A stretch of 6,059 bases of DNA from Alphaproteobacteria bacterium (GCA_030432815.1 JAUILB010000186.1:1-6059); one strand, 5' to 3'; positions 1 to 6,059 are shown, numbered from the stretch's first letter. The notes: generated from the letters alone by a model not told the origin. Made by a program: numbers and translations.

Positions 1-656
1 TATTTATTCAGGCAGTTGAGGATTTGAGGAAAGCAGGCGCAACTATTGTTGACCCGTTTGAAATTGAAAATTTTGAGGCCCACAGAAATGCTCCCAACTT
101 TTGCAGGCGGTTTCGTTATGATATGCACGAGTATTTAAAGACACTTGGTGATAACGCGCCGATCAGGGATGTTATGGAAGTTTATGAAGCAGGGCAGTAT
201 TCTTCCTATATTAAGGGGGGACTGGAAAATTTTGGAGCCGGCCCGCTTGATGTGCATCCAAATAATGAAAATCCGCCCTGCATGGAATATCCCAATCACG
301 AAGGCAGAAACGCATTCAAGGCGGATGTTGTTTCATCAATGGATAAATATGATGTGGATGTAATTATTTATCCAAGCTGGACCAATCCACCAGCGCCGCT
401 AATGACTGCGGATGAGGATTATAAAGGTGATAACAGCCAGATTATTGCACCAGCAACAGGCATGCCTGCTGCTACTGTTCCTATGGGCTTTAGTCATGGA
501 AACCTACCAGCCGGCCTACAGATTTTGGCGCGGGATTATCAGGAAGGGTTATTGTTTGAGATCGCCTATGCATATGAACAGGCGACAAAACATAGAAAAC
601 CGCCACGGCGCTTTCCGGAAATCGATAAAGTCACAAAATTTGCAAAAGTAAATTGA
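1..656 (+). CDS. Amidase-signature family hydrolase, C-terminal part (5' end outside window)
   Basis: The open frame enters from the left edge (first full codon at 3) and ends at TGA 654-656, so about 217 C-terminal residues are visible. A TTG at 24 is an internal Leu codon, not a start, because the reading continues upstream with a sensible family-like sequence (FIQAVEDLRKAGATIVDPF). Family marks are the DVIIYPSWT strand (nt 357-383), the APATGMPAATVPMGF segment (nt 447-491), then LPAGLQILAR and an AYAYEQATKHRKPP tail, all typical of the C-terminal third of amidase-signature enzymes. These are normally about 450-550 residues and hydrolyse carboxamides through a Ser-cisSer-Lys triad, which here would lie upstream and cannot be checked. 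It is not a typical GatA: it lacks the GatA-style C-terminus. No signal peptide can be assessed. It sits 12 bases before fhs and is probably co-transcribed with it. The substrate is unknown; a role in amide or N-heterocycle breakdown is inference from context. Confidence 0.9.
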   Translation, partial: FIQAVEDLRKAGATIVDPFEIENFEAHRNAPNFCRRFRYDMHEYLKTLGDNAPIRDVMEVYEAGQYSSYIKGGLENFGAGPLDVHPNNENPPCMEYPNHEGRNAFKADVVSSMDKYDVDVIIYPSWTNPPAPLMTADEDYKGDNSQIIAPATGMPAATVPMGFSHGNLPAGLQILARDYQEGLLFEIAYAYEQATKHRKPPRRFPEIDKVTKFAKVN

Positions 657-668
657 AAGCAGGGGAAA

Positions 669-2351
669 ATGAAAAATAATTATAAAAGCGATATTGAAAT
701 TGCACGTGAAGCAACAGCAAAACCCATTGGTGAAATTGCCGCGAAAATAGATATACCAGATGATGCCCTTATACGTTACGGGGAAGATAAGGCAAAAATA
801 AAACTGGATTATATAGAAAGCCTTGCGGATAAGCCGGATGGTAAACTTATTCTTGTGACCGCAATCACACCGACACCGGCAGGTGAAGGAAAAACCACAA
901 CGACTGTCGGCCTTGGAGACGGGCTTAATAAAATCGGTAAGAAAGCGATGATATGTATTCGTGAACCGTCCCTTGGTCCATGCTTCGGAATGAAGGGGGG
1001 TGCCGCGGGTGGTGGTTATGCACAGGTTATTCCCATGGAAGATATCAACCTTCATTTTACGGGTGATTTTCATGCTATTACGTCGGCCAATAATCTTCTT
1101 GCCGCGATGATCGATAATCACAATTACTGGGGGAACAGTACCGGTCTGGATAATCGCCGCATTTCATGGCGCCGGGTGATGGATATGAATGACCGGTCTT
1201 TAAGGGAAATTGCAACGTCACTTGGCGGCGTTGCAAACGGTTTTCCGCGGGAAGGCGGTTTTGATATTACGCCAGCATCGGAAGTCATGGCGATTTTTTG
1301 TCTTGCAAGCAATCTGAATGATCTGCGTCGCAGAATTGGAAAAATTGCCATCGGTCAGACACGTGATCGAAAAACCATTTATGCCCGCGAAATAAAAGCG
1401 GACGGACCAATGACTGTTTTGCTGAAAGATGCGATACAACCAAACCTTGTTCAAACGCTTGAACATAACCCGGCATTTATTCATGGTGGCCCGTTTGCCA
1501 ATATTGCACATGGCTGCAACACGGTTATGGCAACAAAAACAGCACTTAAACTGGCTGATTATGTTGTGACGGAAGCCGGGTTTGGTGCTGATCTTGGGGC
1601 GGAAAAATTCTTTGACATCAAATGCCGCAAAGCAGGCCTTAAACCGGATGCAGTCGTGCTTGTTGCGACGGTACGTGCACTTAAAATGCACGGCGGTGTT
1701 GATAAGGATAGTTTGGGAATTGAAAATATTGATGCGGTGAAAAAGGGGCTTAAGAACCTTGAACGTCATGTGGAAAATATTAAAAAATATAACGTAAGCC
1801 CGGTTGTTGGCATTAATCGTTTCCCGACCGATACGGATGCGGAAATTGCAGCCGTTGTTGATGCTTGTGAGAAGGTGGGAATTCGCGCCATTGAAAGTTA
1901 TCATTGGGCGCATGGCAGTGATGGCAGTGCCAATCTGGCCCAAGCGATCGTTGAGGTTATTGATGAAGGAAAATCCGATTTTGCCGTGCTTTATCCGGAT
2001 AATTACAGTCTTATGTCAAAAATCGAAATTATTGCCAAGGAAATTTACCGTGCAGATGAAGTTTTTGCCGATCAGAAAATCAGAAACCAGCTAAAGGATA
2101 TGGAAAAAGAAGGATTTGGCAATCTGCCTATTTGTATTGCAAAAACCCAGTATAGTTTTTCAACTGATCCGGCGTTAAAGGGGGCACCAAAAGGGTATGG
2201 CATCCCGATCCGGGAAGTGCGGCTATCCAATGGTGCTGAATTTGTGCTTGTGGTTTGCGGGGAAATTATGACCATGCCGGGCCTTCCGCGCGTTCCGGCC
2301 GCGGAAGCAATCGAAATTGATGAAAACGGTCTGGTTCAGGGACTTTTCTAG
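669..2351 (+). CDS. fhs: Formate--tetrahydrofolate ligase (10-formyl-THF synthetase)
   Basis: A complete 560-residue protein, the usual length for this family. It joins formate to tetrahydrofolate using ATP, giving 10-formyl-THF in the cytoplasm for purine synthesis, initiator-tRNA formylation and C1 assimilation. Visible marks in order: an N-terminal DIEIAREATAKPIGEIA segment; the nucleotide-binding loop TPTPAGEGKTTT (residues 68-79); EPSLGPCFGMKGGAAGGG (99-116); the family signature around QVIPMEDINLHFTGDFHA (119-136); RRISWRRVMDMNDRSLR (163-179); the second signature VATVRALKMHGG (332-343); and the C-terminal GEIMTMPGLPRVPAA. No key segment is missing or broken. The ATG at 669 is preceded by AGGGG at 661-665, a close but usable ribosome site, and the N-terminus matches the family start. 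Spacing of 12 bases from the amidase suggests co-transcription. No terminator is visible after its TAG, so read-through into the transporter genes is possible. Identity is near certain; the link to neighbouring catabolic genes is inference. Confidence 0.98.
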   Translation: MKNNYKSDIEIAREATAKPIGEIAAKIDIPDDALIRYGEDKAKIKLDYIESLADKPDGKLILVTAITPTPAGEGKTTTTVGLGDGLNKIGKKAMICIREPSLGPCFGMKGGAAGGGYAQVIPMEDINLHFTGDFHAITSANNLLAAMIDNHNYWGNSTGLDNRRISWRRVMDMNDRSLREIATSLGGVANGFPREGGFDITPASEVMAIFCLASNLNDLRRRIGKIAIGQTRDRKTIYAREIKADGPMTVLLKDAIQPNLVQTLEHNPAFIHGGPFANIAHGCNTVMATKTALKLADYVVTEAGFGADLGAEKFFDIKCRKAGLKPDAVVLVATVRALKMHGGVDKDSLGIENIDAVKKGLKNLERHVENIKKYNVSPVVGINRFPTDTDAEIAAVVDACEKVGIRAIESYHWAHGSDGSANLAQAIVEVIDEGKSDFAVLYPDNYSLMSKIEIIAKEIYRADEVFADQKIRNQLKDMEKEGFGNLPICIAKTQYSFSTDPALKGAPKGYGIPIREVRLSNGAEFVLVVCGEIMTMPGLPRVPAAEAIEIDENGLVQGLF

Positions 2352-2420
2352 ATTAAAGTATGGTTTTCATGCTCATTATATTGAATTCATTTTGATTTTG
2401 GTTAAGATGAAAATGATATG

Positions 2421-2439
2421 TTATTACAAAATATAATAA
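2421..2439. repeat. Short AT-only inverted repeat overlapping the -10 candidate
   Basis: TTATTA (2421-2426) is mirrored by TAATAA (2434-2439) with a 7-base spacer. The right arm overlaps the TATAAT hexamer, a position where a dimeric repressor could act. In sequence this AT-rich such 6-base arms occur by chance, so an operator role is only a possibility. Confidence 0.25.
2432..2437 (+). promoter_or_regulatory. Candidate -10 hexamer upstream of TRAP genes
   Basis: A perfect TATAAT lies 24 bases before the ATG at 2462. A matching -35 at 16-18 base spacing is not evident (the bases there read roughly TGAAAA or AAAATG), so if real the promoter would depend on an activator or on AT-rich upstream DNA. 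A start point near 2444 would leave a leader of under 20 bases, with only ACAGGG as ribosome site. Chance occurrence in AT-rich DNA is a serious alternative. Confidence 0.3.
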
Positions 2440-2461
2440 AGGTGGTAAAACGTAACAGGGT

Positions 2462-3478
2462 ATGAGACATACATTAAAATTTTTCGGCGCAGTTATAATG
2501 AGCGGCATCATGGTTTTGACCTCGGTTGTGCCAACAGATGCCGCACGACGACAATTTGCAATAGGCACCGGTTTTGTCGGTAGTTCCATGCATGCTCTTG
2601 GCACCGTGTTGGCAAAACATATGCAGCAGAATTTAAGAATGCGTGTTACGGCAAGGCCGTATGTTGGGCCAAGTGCCTTTATACCCTTAATTAATAGTGA
2701 TGAACTTGAAATGGGTCTGGCCTCATCGGGTGAGGCCAGGGTTGCGTACCTTGGTATCGATACGGATCCCAGAAAGAATATCCGTACTATTGCCCGCATA
2801 ATGGCCATGCCCTTTGCATTTATTGTTCGTGAGGATTCAGATATTAAAAATATCTCTGATCTTAAGGGTAAAAAAGTTGTGCTTGATTTTGCAGCGGCGC
2901 AGGCGATGACGGACATGTCCACTTCGATGCTTAGAGCAGCAGGCCTTAGCCGAGATGACGTAGACGTTATTACCGTTTCCGGTGTTGGACCGGGAGTTGA
3001 AGCCGTGGTTGAAGGAAACGCTGATGCGGCACCAGCCAGTGTCAGTATGTCAGCTACACGAAAAGCTGATGCAACGGTTGGTATCCGCGTCCTTGATCTG
3101 ACCACTGAAAATTTTGAAGAAAAATTGGGTGATCCCGTAACGGCCGGGATCAGGCCATATGTTGCCCCTGCAGGTGCTTTTCCCGGTGTTGATTCTGAGA
3201 TGCAGATATTTGCACTTGATATGTTTATTGTTGTTCCGGCGGAACTTGAGGAAGAAGATGTGAATAAAATTCTTGATGTGCTGCATAATAACTGGGCCGC
3301 TATTCAAAATGACTATGCGGGGCTGGTCGCATTTGATCCTGCGGGGTTTGTTCATTCTTCACAAACCGTGCCATATCATCCGGCGGCGATAAAATATTAT
3401 AAATCCGGCAAGGGATCAGCCATATGGGATGATGAAGCTGAAAACCGTAATCAACAACTTCTCGATATTTGGAATTAA
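2462..3478 (+). CDS. TAXI-family TRAP transporter solute-binding protein
   Basis: A 338-residue periplasmic binding protein that would capture a small organic substrate and deliver it to the TRAP permease encoded next. The N-terminus (MRHTLKFFGAVIMSGIMVL) is a Sec-type signal peptide: positive n-region, hydrophobic core, and likely cleavage after A27 (TDA) or A28. The mature part begins FAIGTGFVGSSMHALGTVLA (32-51), corresponding to the TAXI opening, followed by an ARPYVGPSAFIPLINSDELEMGLA segment in two halves around residues 60-83, the first-lobe to second-lobe region with FIVREDSDIKNISDLKGKKVV (about 120-140), and GVGPGVEAVVEGNADAA (about 175-191). The length fits the family (about 320-340). 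The ATG at 2462 is the first possible start because an in-frame TAA lies at 2453-2455; ACAGGG at 2455-2460 is a weak ribosome site. The opening differs from the usual glycine- and tyrosine-rich TAXI motif, so substrate specificity may be divergent. The substrate is unknown. The permease follows after 6 bases. Confidence 0.92.
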   Translation: MRHTLKFFGAVIMSGIMVLTSVVPTDAARRQFAIGTGFVGSSMHALGTVLAKHMQQNLRMRVTARPYVGPSAFIPLINSDELEMGLASSGEARVAYLGIDTDPRKNIRTIARIMAMPFAFIVREDSDIKNISDLKGKKVVLDFAAAQAMTDMSTSMLRAAGLSRDDVDVITVSGVGPGVEAVVEGNADAAPASVSMSATRKADATVGIRVLDLTTENFEEKLGDPVTAGIRPYVAPAGAFPGVDSEMQIFALDMFIVVPAELEEEDVNKILDVLHNNWAAIQNDYAGLVAFDPAGFVHSSQTVPYHPAAIKYYKSGKGSAIWDDEAENRNQQLLDIWN

Positions 3479-3484
3479 CTGATT

Positions 3485-5392
3485 GTGGCTGAACAGATTT
3501 CTGAAAAAGATAATGTTTATCGTATAATACTAAATCTGTTTCTTTTCGGATTACCGTCATTGATTGGGATCCTCTGGATTATGGGGCTTCCGCTTCAGTT
3601 GGGTCTGGGCGTTCTCGATGGAAATTATCTTGCTTTTTTAATTGGATTTGCGCTTGCTGCGGCCTTTATCTACTGGCCATATGGAAGCTCTGCAGGACTT
3701 TTGGATTATGCGCTGGCCATTGCAGGTATGGGAGTTTGGTTATTATGTGCCTATAATTACGAAGCGTGGCTACTCAGTCAGCATGAAAGGGGTATTTTTA
3801 AAGTAACAGCTGCGATTATTGCAATCCTTCTGCTTAGTGAAGGTGTGCGTAAAACGGCGGGCAATGGTATGGCCGGCGTGATATTGGCGTCTTTGCTTTA
3901 TGGTTTGTTTGGCCACAATGCACCGGGCATGTTTGAAGGGGCGCAGAATGATGTCGATAGGCTGTTTGTTTACCTTTACACTGATGGTAGCGCGGTACTT
4001 GGCTTTATCATTATGGTTGCCGGCACATTGATACTTGGTTTTCTTGTCCTTGGTCAGGTAATGCAGGCAAGCGGTGCGACGATTTTCTTTTCCGATATTG
4101 CCATGGCAGCTATTGGCAGACGGCGAGGGGGTCCGGCAAAAGTTTCTGTAGTGGGCAGTTCATTGATGGGAACAGTTAGTGGTGCGACGGTTGCAAATAT
4201 TATGTCAACAGGTATGGTTTCAATTCCCATGATGAAAAGAAACGGCTTTTCAGCGCATATGGCGGCCGGAATTGAAGCTGTTGCATCCAATGGTAGCCAG
4301 CTTGCACCGCCGGTAATGGGAGCGACAGCTTTTATTATCGCTGAATATCTGGAACTTCCATATTCGACAATAGTGGCATCGGCCATAATACCCGCGATCA
4401 TTTATTACCTGTTTCTTTTTTGTCAGATTGATTTTTATGCCCGTGATAAAGGCATGGAAGGACTTAAGGATGAAGAAGTCCCAAAATTAACTCAGGTTTT
4501 AAAGACGGGATGGATATTTGTTATTCCTTTGGTGGTGCTTATTTTTTTCCTGTTTGTACTTTCGTTCAATCCGGCGAAATCGGCGCTGTATTCAACGGCA
4601 TCTTTGTTGGTTCTGGCATTGCTTAAATTTAGGAAATTACCTTCACTCGACATGATATACCAGTCGATAATCTTGCTTGGTAAACCATTTGTCATGCTTG
4701 TAATGATTTGCGCGGGAGCCGGTATTATTATCGGCGTTATTAATATGACCGGTCTTGGCTTCAGCCTGGCTCTTGCCTTAAGCGATGTAGGTGCAGCCTA
4801 TGGTTTATTTGTCATGTTATTGCTGACCGCATTCATATCAATCATCCTCGGAATGGGAATGCCAACATCTGCGGTGTATATCATTGTAGCAATGCTTTTG
4901 GCACCATCCATTGCGGACATGGGCGTTCCATTAATTGCAGCGCATTTTTTTGTGTTTTATTTTGGTCTTGCTTCCATGCTGACACCGCCAGTTGCAATAG
5001 CATCATATGCTGCCGCCAGCCTTGCAAAATCTGATTTAAGAAAAACGAGCCTGGCCGGATTGCGGCTTGGATTATCGGCCTTTATCATTCCATTTTATTT
5101 TATTTATAATCCGGAAATATTACTAATTGGTAGCCCGATAGAAATTGCTATTTCCGGACTTTTACTTGCAATCTCCGGAATATTACTTGCACGGGCACTG
5201 ACATTTTTTGGCAGTGATGCAAAAAATACAGCATTATATGGTATAGTAGATCTGGCAGCCTGCTTGATCGTGGGTACATCTACATTATGGCTGGGCAAAG
5301 AAAGTATTCTTATTTACGCAATGATTTTATTTGGGATTGGATCGATTTATTTCGGTAATCGTTTCTTGAATTTTGAACAAAAAACTGTCTAA
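3485..5392 (+). CDS. TRAP transporter fused permease (small + large membrane subunits)
   Basis: A 635-residue inner-membrane protein combining the small (DctQ-like) and large (DctM-like) TRAP subunits, the arrangement usual for TAXI systems. It drives substrate uptake with an ion gradient rather than ATP. Hydrophobic segments begin near residues 13-35, 46-63, 71-90, 107-140 and 169-192 (small-subunit-like region plus linker). The large-subunit domain carries SSLMGTVSGATVANIMSTG (225-243), VASNGSQLAPPVMGATAF (266-283), GAGIIIGVINMTGLG (411-425), GMGMPTSAVYIIVAM (456-470) and ASMLTPPVAIASYAAASLAKSD (496-517, given as landmarks), which are the conserved transport-domain loops. About 100 more residues with further membrane segments follow. 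The start is GTG at 3485: the TAA of the binding-protein gene (3476-3478) is in the same frame, leaving only CTG, ATT and GTG as candidate first codons. No good Shine-Dalgarno site precedes it, so translation is probably coupled to the upstream gene. It ends in tandem stops TAA TAA (5390-5395). Confidence 0.95.
   Translation: MAEQISEKDNVYRIILNLFLFGLPSLIGILWIMGLPLQLGLGVLDGNYLAFLIGFALAAAFIYWPYGSSAGLLDYALAIAGMGVWLLCAYNYEAWLLSQHERGIFKVTAAIIAILLLSEGVRKTAGNGMAGVILASLLYGLFGHNAPGMFEGAQNDVDRLFVYLYTDGSAVLGFIIMVAGTLILGFLVLGQVMQASGATIFFSDIAMAAIGRRRGGPAKVSVVGSSLMGTVSGATVANIMSTGMVSIPMMKRNGFSAHMAAGIEAVASNGSQLAPPVMGATAFIIAEYLELPYSTIVASAIIPAIIYYLFLFCQIDFYARDKGMEGLKDEEVPKLTQVLKTGWIFVIPLVVLIFFLFVLSFNPAKSALYSTASLLVLALLKFRKLPSLDMIYQSIILLGKPFVMLVMICAGAGIIIGVINMTGLGFSLALALSDVGAAYGLFVMLLLTAFISIILGMGMPTSAVYIIVAMLLAPSIADMGVPLIAAHFFVFYFGLASMLTPPVAIASYAAASLAKSDLRKTSLAGLRLGLSAFIIPFYFIYNPEILLIGSPIEIAISGLLLAISGILLARALTFFGSDAKNTALYGIVDLAACLIVGTSTLWLGKESILIYAMILFGIGSIYFGNRFLNFEQKTV
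5147..5188 (+). repeat. Imperfect 21-base tandem duplication inside the permease gene
   Basis: Bases 5147-5167 and 5168-5188 are in-frame copies differing at 4 of 21 positions, encoding AISGLLL then AISGILL (residues 555-568) in a C-terminal membrane segment of the permease. A third related stretch, CCGGAAATATTACT at 5111-5124, resembles CCGGAATATTACTT within the second copy. It could be a small slippage duplication within a hydrophobic helix or just low-complexity membrane coding. Confidence 0.5.
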
Positions 5393-5412
5393 TAAAACAG
5401 CAAAAATTAAAT

Positions 5413-5420
5413 AAGGAGGG
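5413..5420 (+). promoter_or_regulatory. Strong ribosome binding site for the [2Fe-2S] subunit
   Basis: AAGGAGGG ends 4 bases before the ATG at 5425. It is the best Shine-Dalgarno match in the window and fixes that start; it contrasts with the near absence of such a site before the permease GTG. Confidence 0.8.
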
Positions 5421-5424
5421 TGTT

Positions 5425-5889
5425 ATGGTCACATTTACGGTAAATGGAAAATCTCATACCTTCAACGGCGATGAAGACATGCCGCTCCTTTGGTATCTTC
5501 GTGAAGATGCCAAACTGACAGGCACAAAATTTGGCTGCGGCATCGCCATGTGTGGTGCCTGCACCGTTCATATGGGTGGCATCGCACAACGTTCCTGTTC
5601 CATCCCGATGGCGGCGGTTGATGGTGAAGATATCATCACCATTGAAGGACTTGGCAGTGGCAATGAACTTCATGCAGTGCAGCAAGCGTGGATTGATGAA
5701 GATGTGGCCCAATGTGGTTTTTGCCAGTCTGGTCAGATTATGGCGGCTGTTTCCTTTTTGCAGGATTATCCAAATCCGACAGATCAGGATATTGATGATA
5801 ATCTTGATAATCTTTGCCGCTGTGCAAGTTATGTGCGGATCAGAAAAGCAATTCACCGTGCAGCTGCCACTTTAAGGGGGGAGATGTAA
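5425..5889 (+). CDS. [2Fe-2S] subunit of a xanthine-oxidase-family hydroxylase (isoquinoline 1-oxidoreductase alpha-like)
   Basis: A 154-residue small subunit with two [2Fe-2S] clusters that passes electrons from a molybdenum cofactor in the partner subunit towards an external acceptor. The N-terminal plant-ferredoxin-like cluster is bound by C38, C43, C46 (CGIAMCGAC) and C58. The C-terminal helical cluster is bound by C97 and C100 (CGFCQSGQ) and by C131 and C133 (LCRCASYVRIRKAI). All eight cysteines are present. The length and the CRCASYVRIRKAI tail match two-subunit enzymes of the isoquinoline 1-oxidoreductase or nicotinate/aldehyde dehydrogenase type, which lack a separate FAD subunit. It has no signal peptide; the partner starting 1 base after its stop carries a Tat signal, so it would be exported as a folded complex with that partner. 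It lies 32 bases after the permease gene, with a strong ribosome site and no promoter or terminator between, so an operon is likely. The substrate cannot be inferred. The family is sure; the name of the enzyme is not. Confidence 0.95.
   Translation: MVTFTVNGKSHTFNGDEDMPLLWYLREDAKLTGTKFGCGIAMCGACTVHMGGIAQRSCSIPMAAVDGEDIITIEGLGSGNELHAVQQAWIDEDVAQCGFCQSGQIMAAVSFLQDYPNPTDQDIDDNLDNLCRCASYVRIRKAIHRAAATLRGEM
5874..5883 (+). promoter_or_regulatory. Ribosome binding site for the molybdopterin subunit, inside the small-subunit gene
   Basis: A purine run AAGGGGGGAG inside the last codons of the small-subunit gene ends 7 bases before the ATG at 5891. It supports that start and suggests tight translational coupling of the two subunits. 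Confidence 0.7.
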
Positions 5890-5890
5890 G

Positions 5891-6059
5891 ATGAACAATA
5901 TTGATAGAAGAACCTTTCTTAAAGTATCGGCGGCGGCTGGTGCCCTTGTTATCTCATCGCCGAATTTTTCTTTTGCGCAAAGTAGGTCGGATGATCGTTA
6001 CCGCAATCTGGATACGAACCTGGGATTTTATCTGAAAATTGATCCGGATAATACCATCA
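5891..6059 (+). CDS. Molybdopterin-binding large subunit of the same hydroxylase, N-terminal part only
   Basis: The window cuts this gene after 56 complete codons. It begins MNNIDRRTFLKVSAAAGALV, a clear Tat signal: twin arginines R6-R7 followed by TFLK, an Ala-rich hydrophobic core, and a likely cleavage site SFA|Q at residues 27-30. The next visible part, LGFYLKIDPDNTI (residues 44-56), fits the opening of isoquinoline 1-oxidoreductase beta-like and related aldehyde oxidase subunits, which start their mature domain with a short strand of the type (L)xxxIxPDxxI. Full-length members run about 700-750 residues; the rest lies outside. A strong ribosome site at 5874-5883 and the one-base gap from the small-subunit stop support the start and co-translation. 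The role would be binding the molybdenum cofactor and substrate; because the Tat signal sits here, the mature enzyme should be periplasmic. The family call rests on a short stretch plus context. Confidence 0.85.
   Translation, partial: MNNIDRRTFLKVSAAAGALVISSPNFSFAQSRSDDRYRNLDTNLGFYLKIDPDNTI

Larger units (their letters stand above)
2352..2461. other. AT-rich intergenic gap between fhs and the TRAP genes
   Basis: The longest non-coding stretch in the window (110 bases), strongly AT-rich compared with its flanks. It holds a TATAAT hexamer (2432-2437), an AT-only inverted repeat (2421-2426 with 2434-2439), a second AT-rich inverted repeat (TCATTTT 2387-2393 with AAAATGA 2410-2416, 16-base loop), a purine-rich AAAGGTGG (2438-2445), and a short imperfect hairpin just after the fhs stop (2357-2373). 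None of the hairpins is GC-rich and followed by a T run, so there is no convincing intrinsic terminator. It is the natural place for a promoter or operator driving the transporter-hydroxylase genes. Confidence 0.6.

Noticed and set aside
24..26. TTG at 24 as the start of a short 210-residue protein
   Set aside because: The frame stays open to the window edge and reads as amidase sequence upstream, so this is an internal codon of a truncated gene.
549..1121. Cysteine-rich - strand open frame (190 codons) that could look like a metal-binding protein
   Set aside because: Its cysteines are the complement of Ala/Thr/Gly codons of the amidase end and of the fhs nucleotide-binding region. No ribosome site or family pattern supports it.
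1218..1943. - strand open frame of 241 codons inside fhs
   Set aside because: Antisense to an intact, highly conserved enzyme; the composition (many Cys, Phe, Asn, Ile) is typical of a shadow frame.
2357..2373. Hairpin after the fhs stop (AGTATG / CATGCT) as a terminator
   Set aside because: Six pairs including one G-U, AT-rich, and not followed by a run of T; too weak to call.
2392..2420. TTGATT (2392-2397) with TGATAT (2414-2419) as a sigma-70 promoter
   Set aside because: The spacing of 16 is acceptable but the -10 matches only three of six bases; in AT-rich DNA this is not distinguishable from chance.
2353..3105. Long open frame on the - strand (250 codons) opposite the binding-protein gene
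   Set aside because: It is Ser/Thr/Ala/Pro-rich with no recognisable domain, and lies antisense to a gene with strong family evidence. It is a mirror of that gene's codon pattern.
5875..5881. Runs of six G (also near 216-221 and around 995-1000) as phase-variation tracts
   Set aside because: Too short for typical slipped-strand switching, and the one at 5876-5881 is explained as a ribosome binding site.

Overview
The window reads as ordinary bacterial chromosome from a Gram-negative organism. A Sec-type signal peptide on a TRAP solute-binding protein, a fused TRAP permease, a Tat-targeted molybdenum hydroxylase and Shine-Dalgarno-like sites support this. The style of the proteins, especially the formate-tetrahydrofolate ligase and the isoquinoline-oxidoreductase-like pair, suggests a proteobacterium, perhaps a moderately AT-rich (mid-40s % G+C judged by eye) marine or environmental alphaproteobacterium. 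The taxon is inference only. All six genes lie on the + strand. No RNA gene, CRISPR array, insertion sequence, phage gene or attachment site was seen.

Layout: (1) 1-656, the C-terminal part of an amidase-signature hydrolase whose start and catalytic Ser-Ser-Lys region lie upstream of the window. (2) 669-2351, a complete formate-tetrahydrofolate ligase (fhs), only 12 bases after the amidase. (3) 2352-2461, a 110-base AT-rich gap, the only substantial non-coding stretch, with a perfect TATAAT hexamer and a small inverted repeat; this is the best place for an internal promoter. (4) 2462-3478 and 3485-5392, a TAXI-family TRAP transporter made of a periplasmic binding protein and a single fused small-plus-large permease. 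(5) 5425-5889 and 5891-6059 (cut by the window end), the [2Fe-2S] subunit and the start of the Tat-exported molybdopterin subunit of a xanthine-oxidase-family hydroxylase resembling isoquinoline 1-oxidoreductase.

How the genes may work together: the transporter and hydroxylase are closely spaced and probably co-transcribed. The hydroxylase would oxidise a heterocycle or aldehyde in the periplasm, and the TRAP system would import an organic anion or related small molecule. The upstream amidase could cleave an amide intermediate, and Fhs could capture any formate released as 10-formyl-THF. The individual family assignments are strong. Their union into one catabolic pathway is inference, and the substrate cannot be read from this sequence. 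No clearly unprecedented system is visible; the most interesting point is this gene combination.
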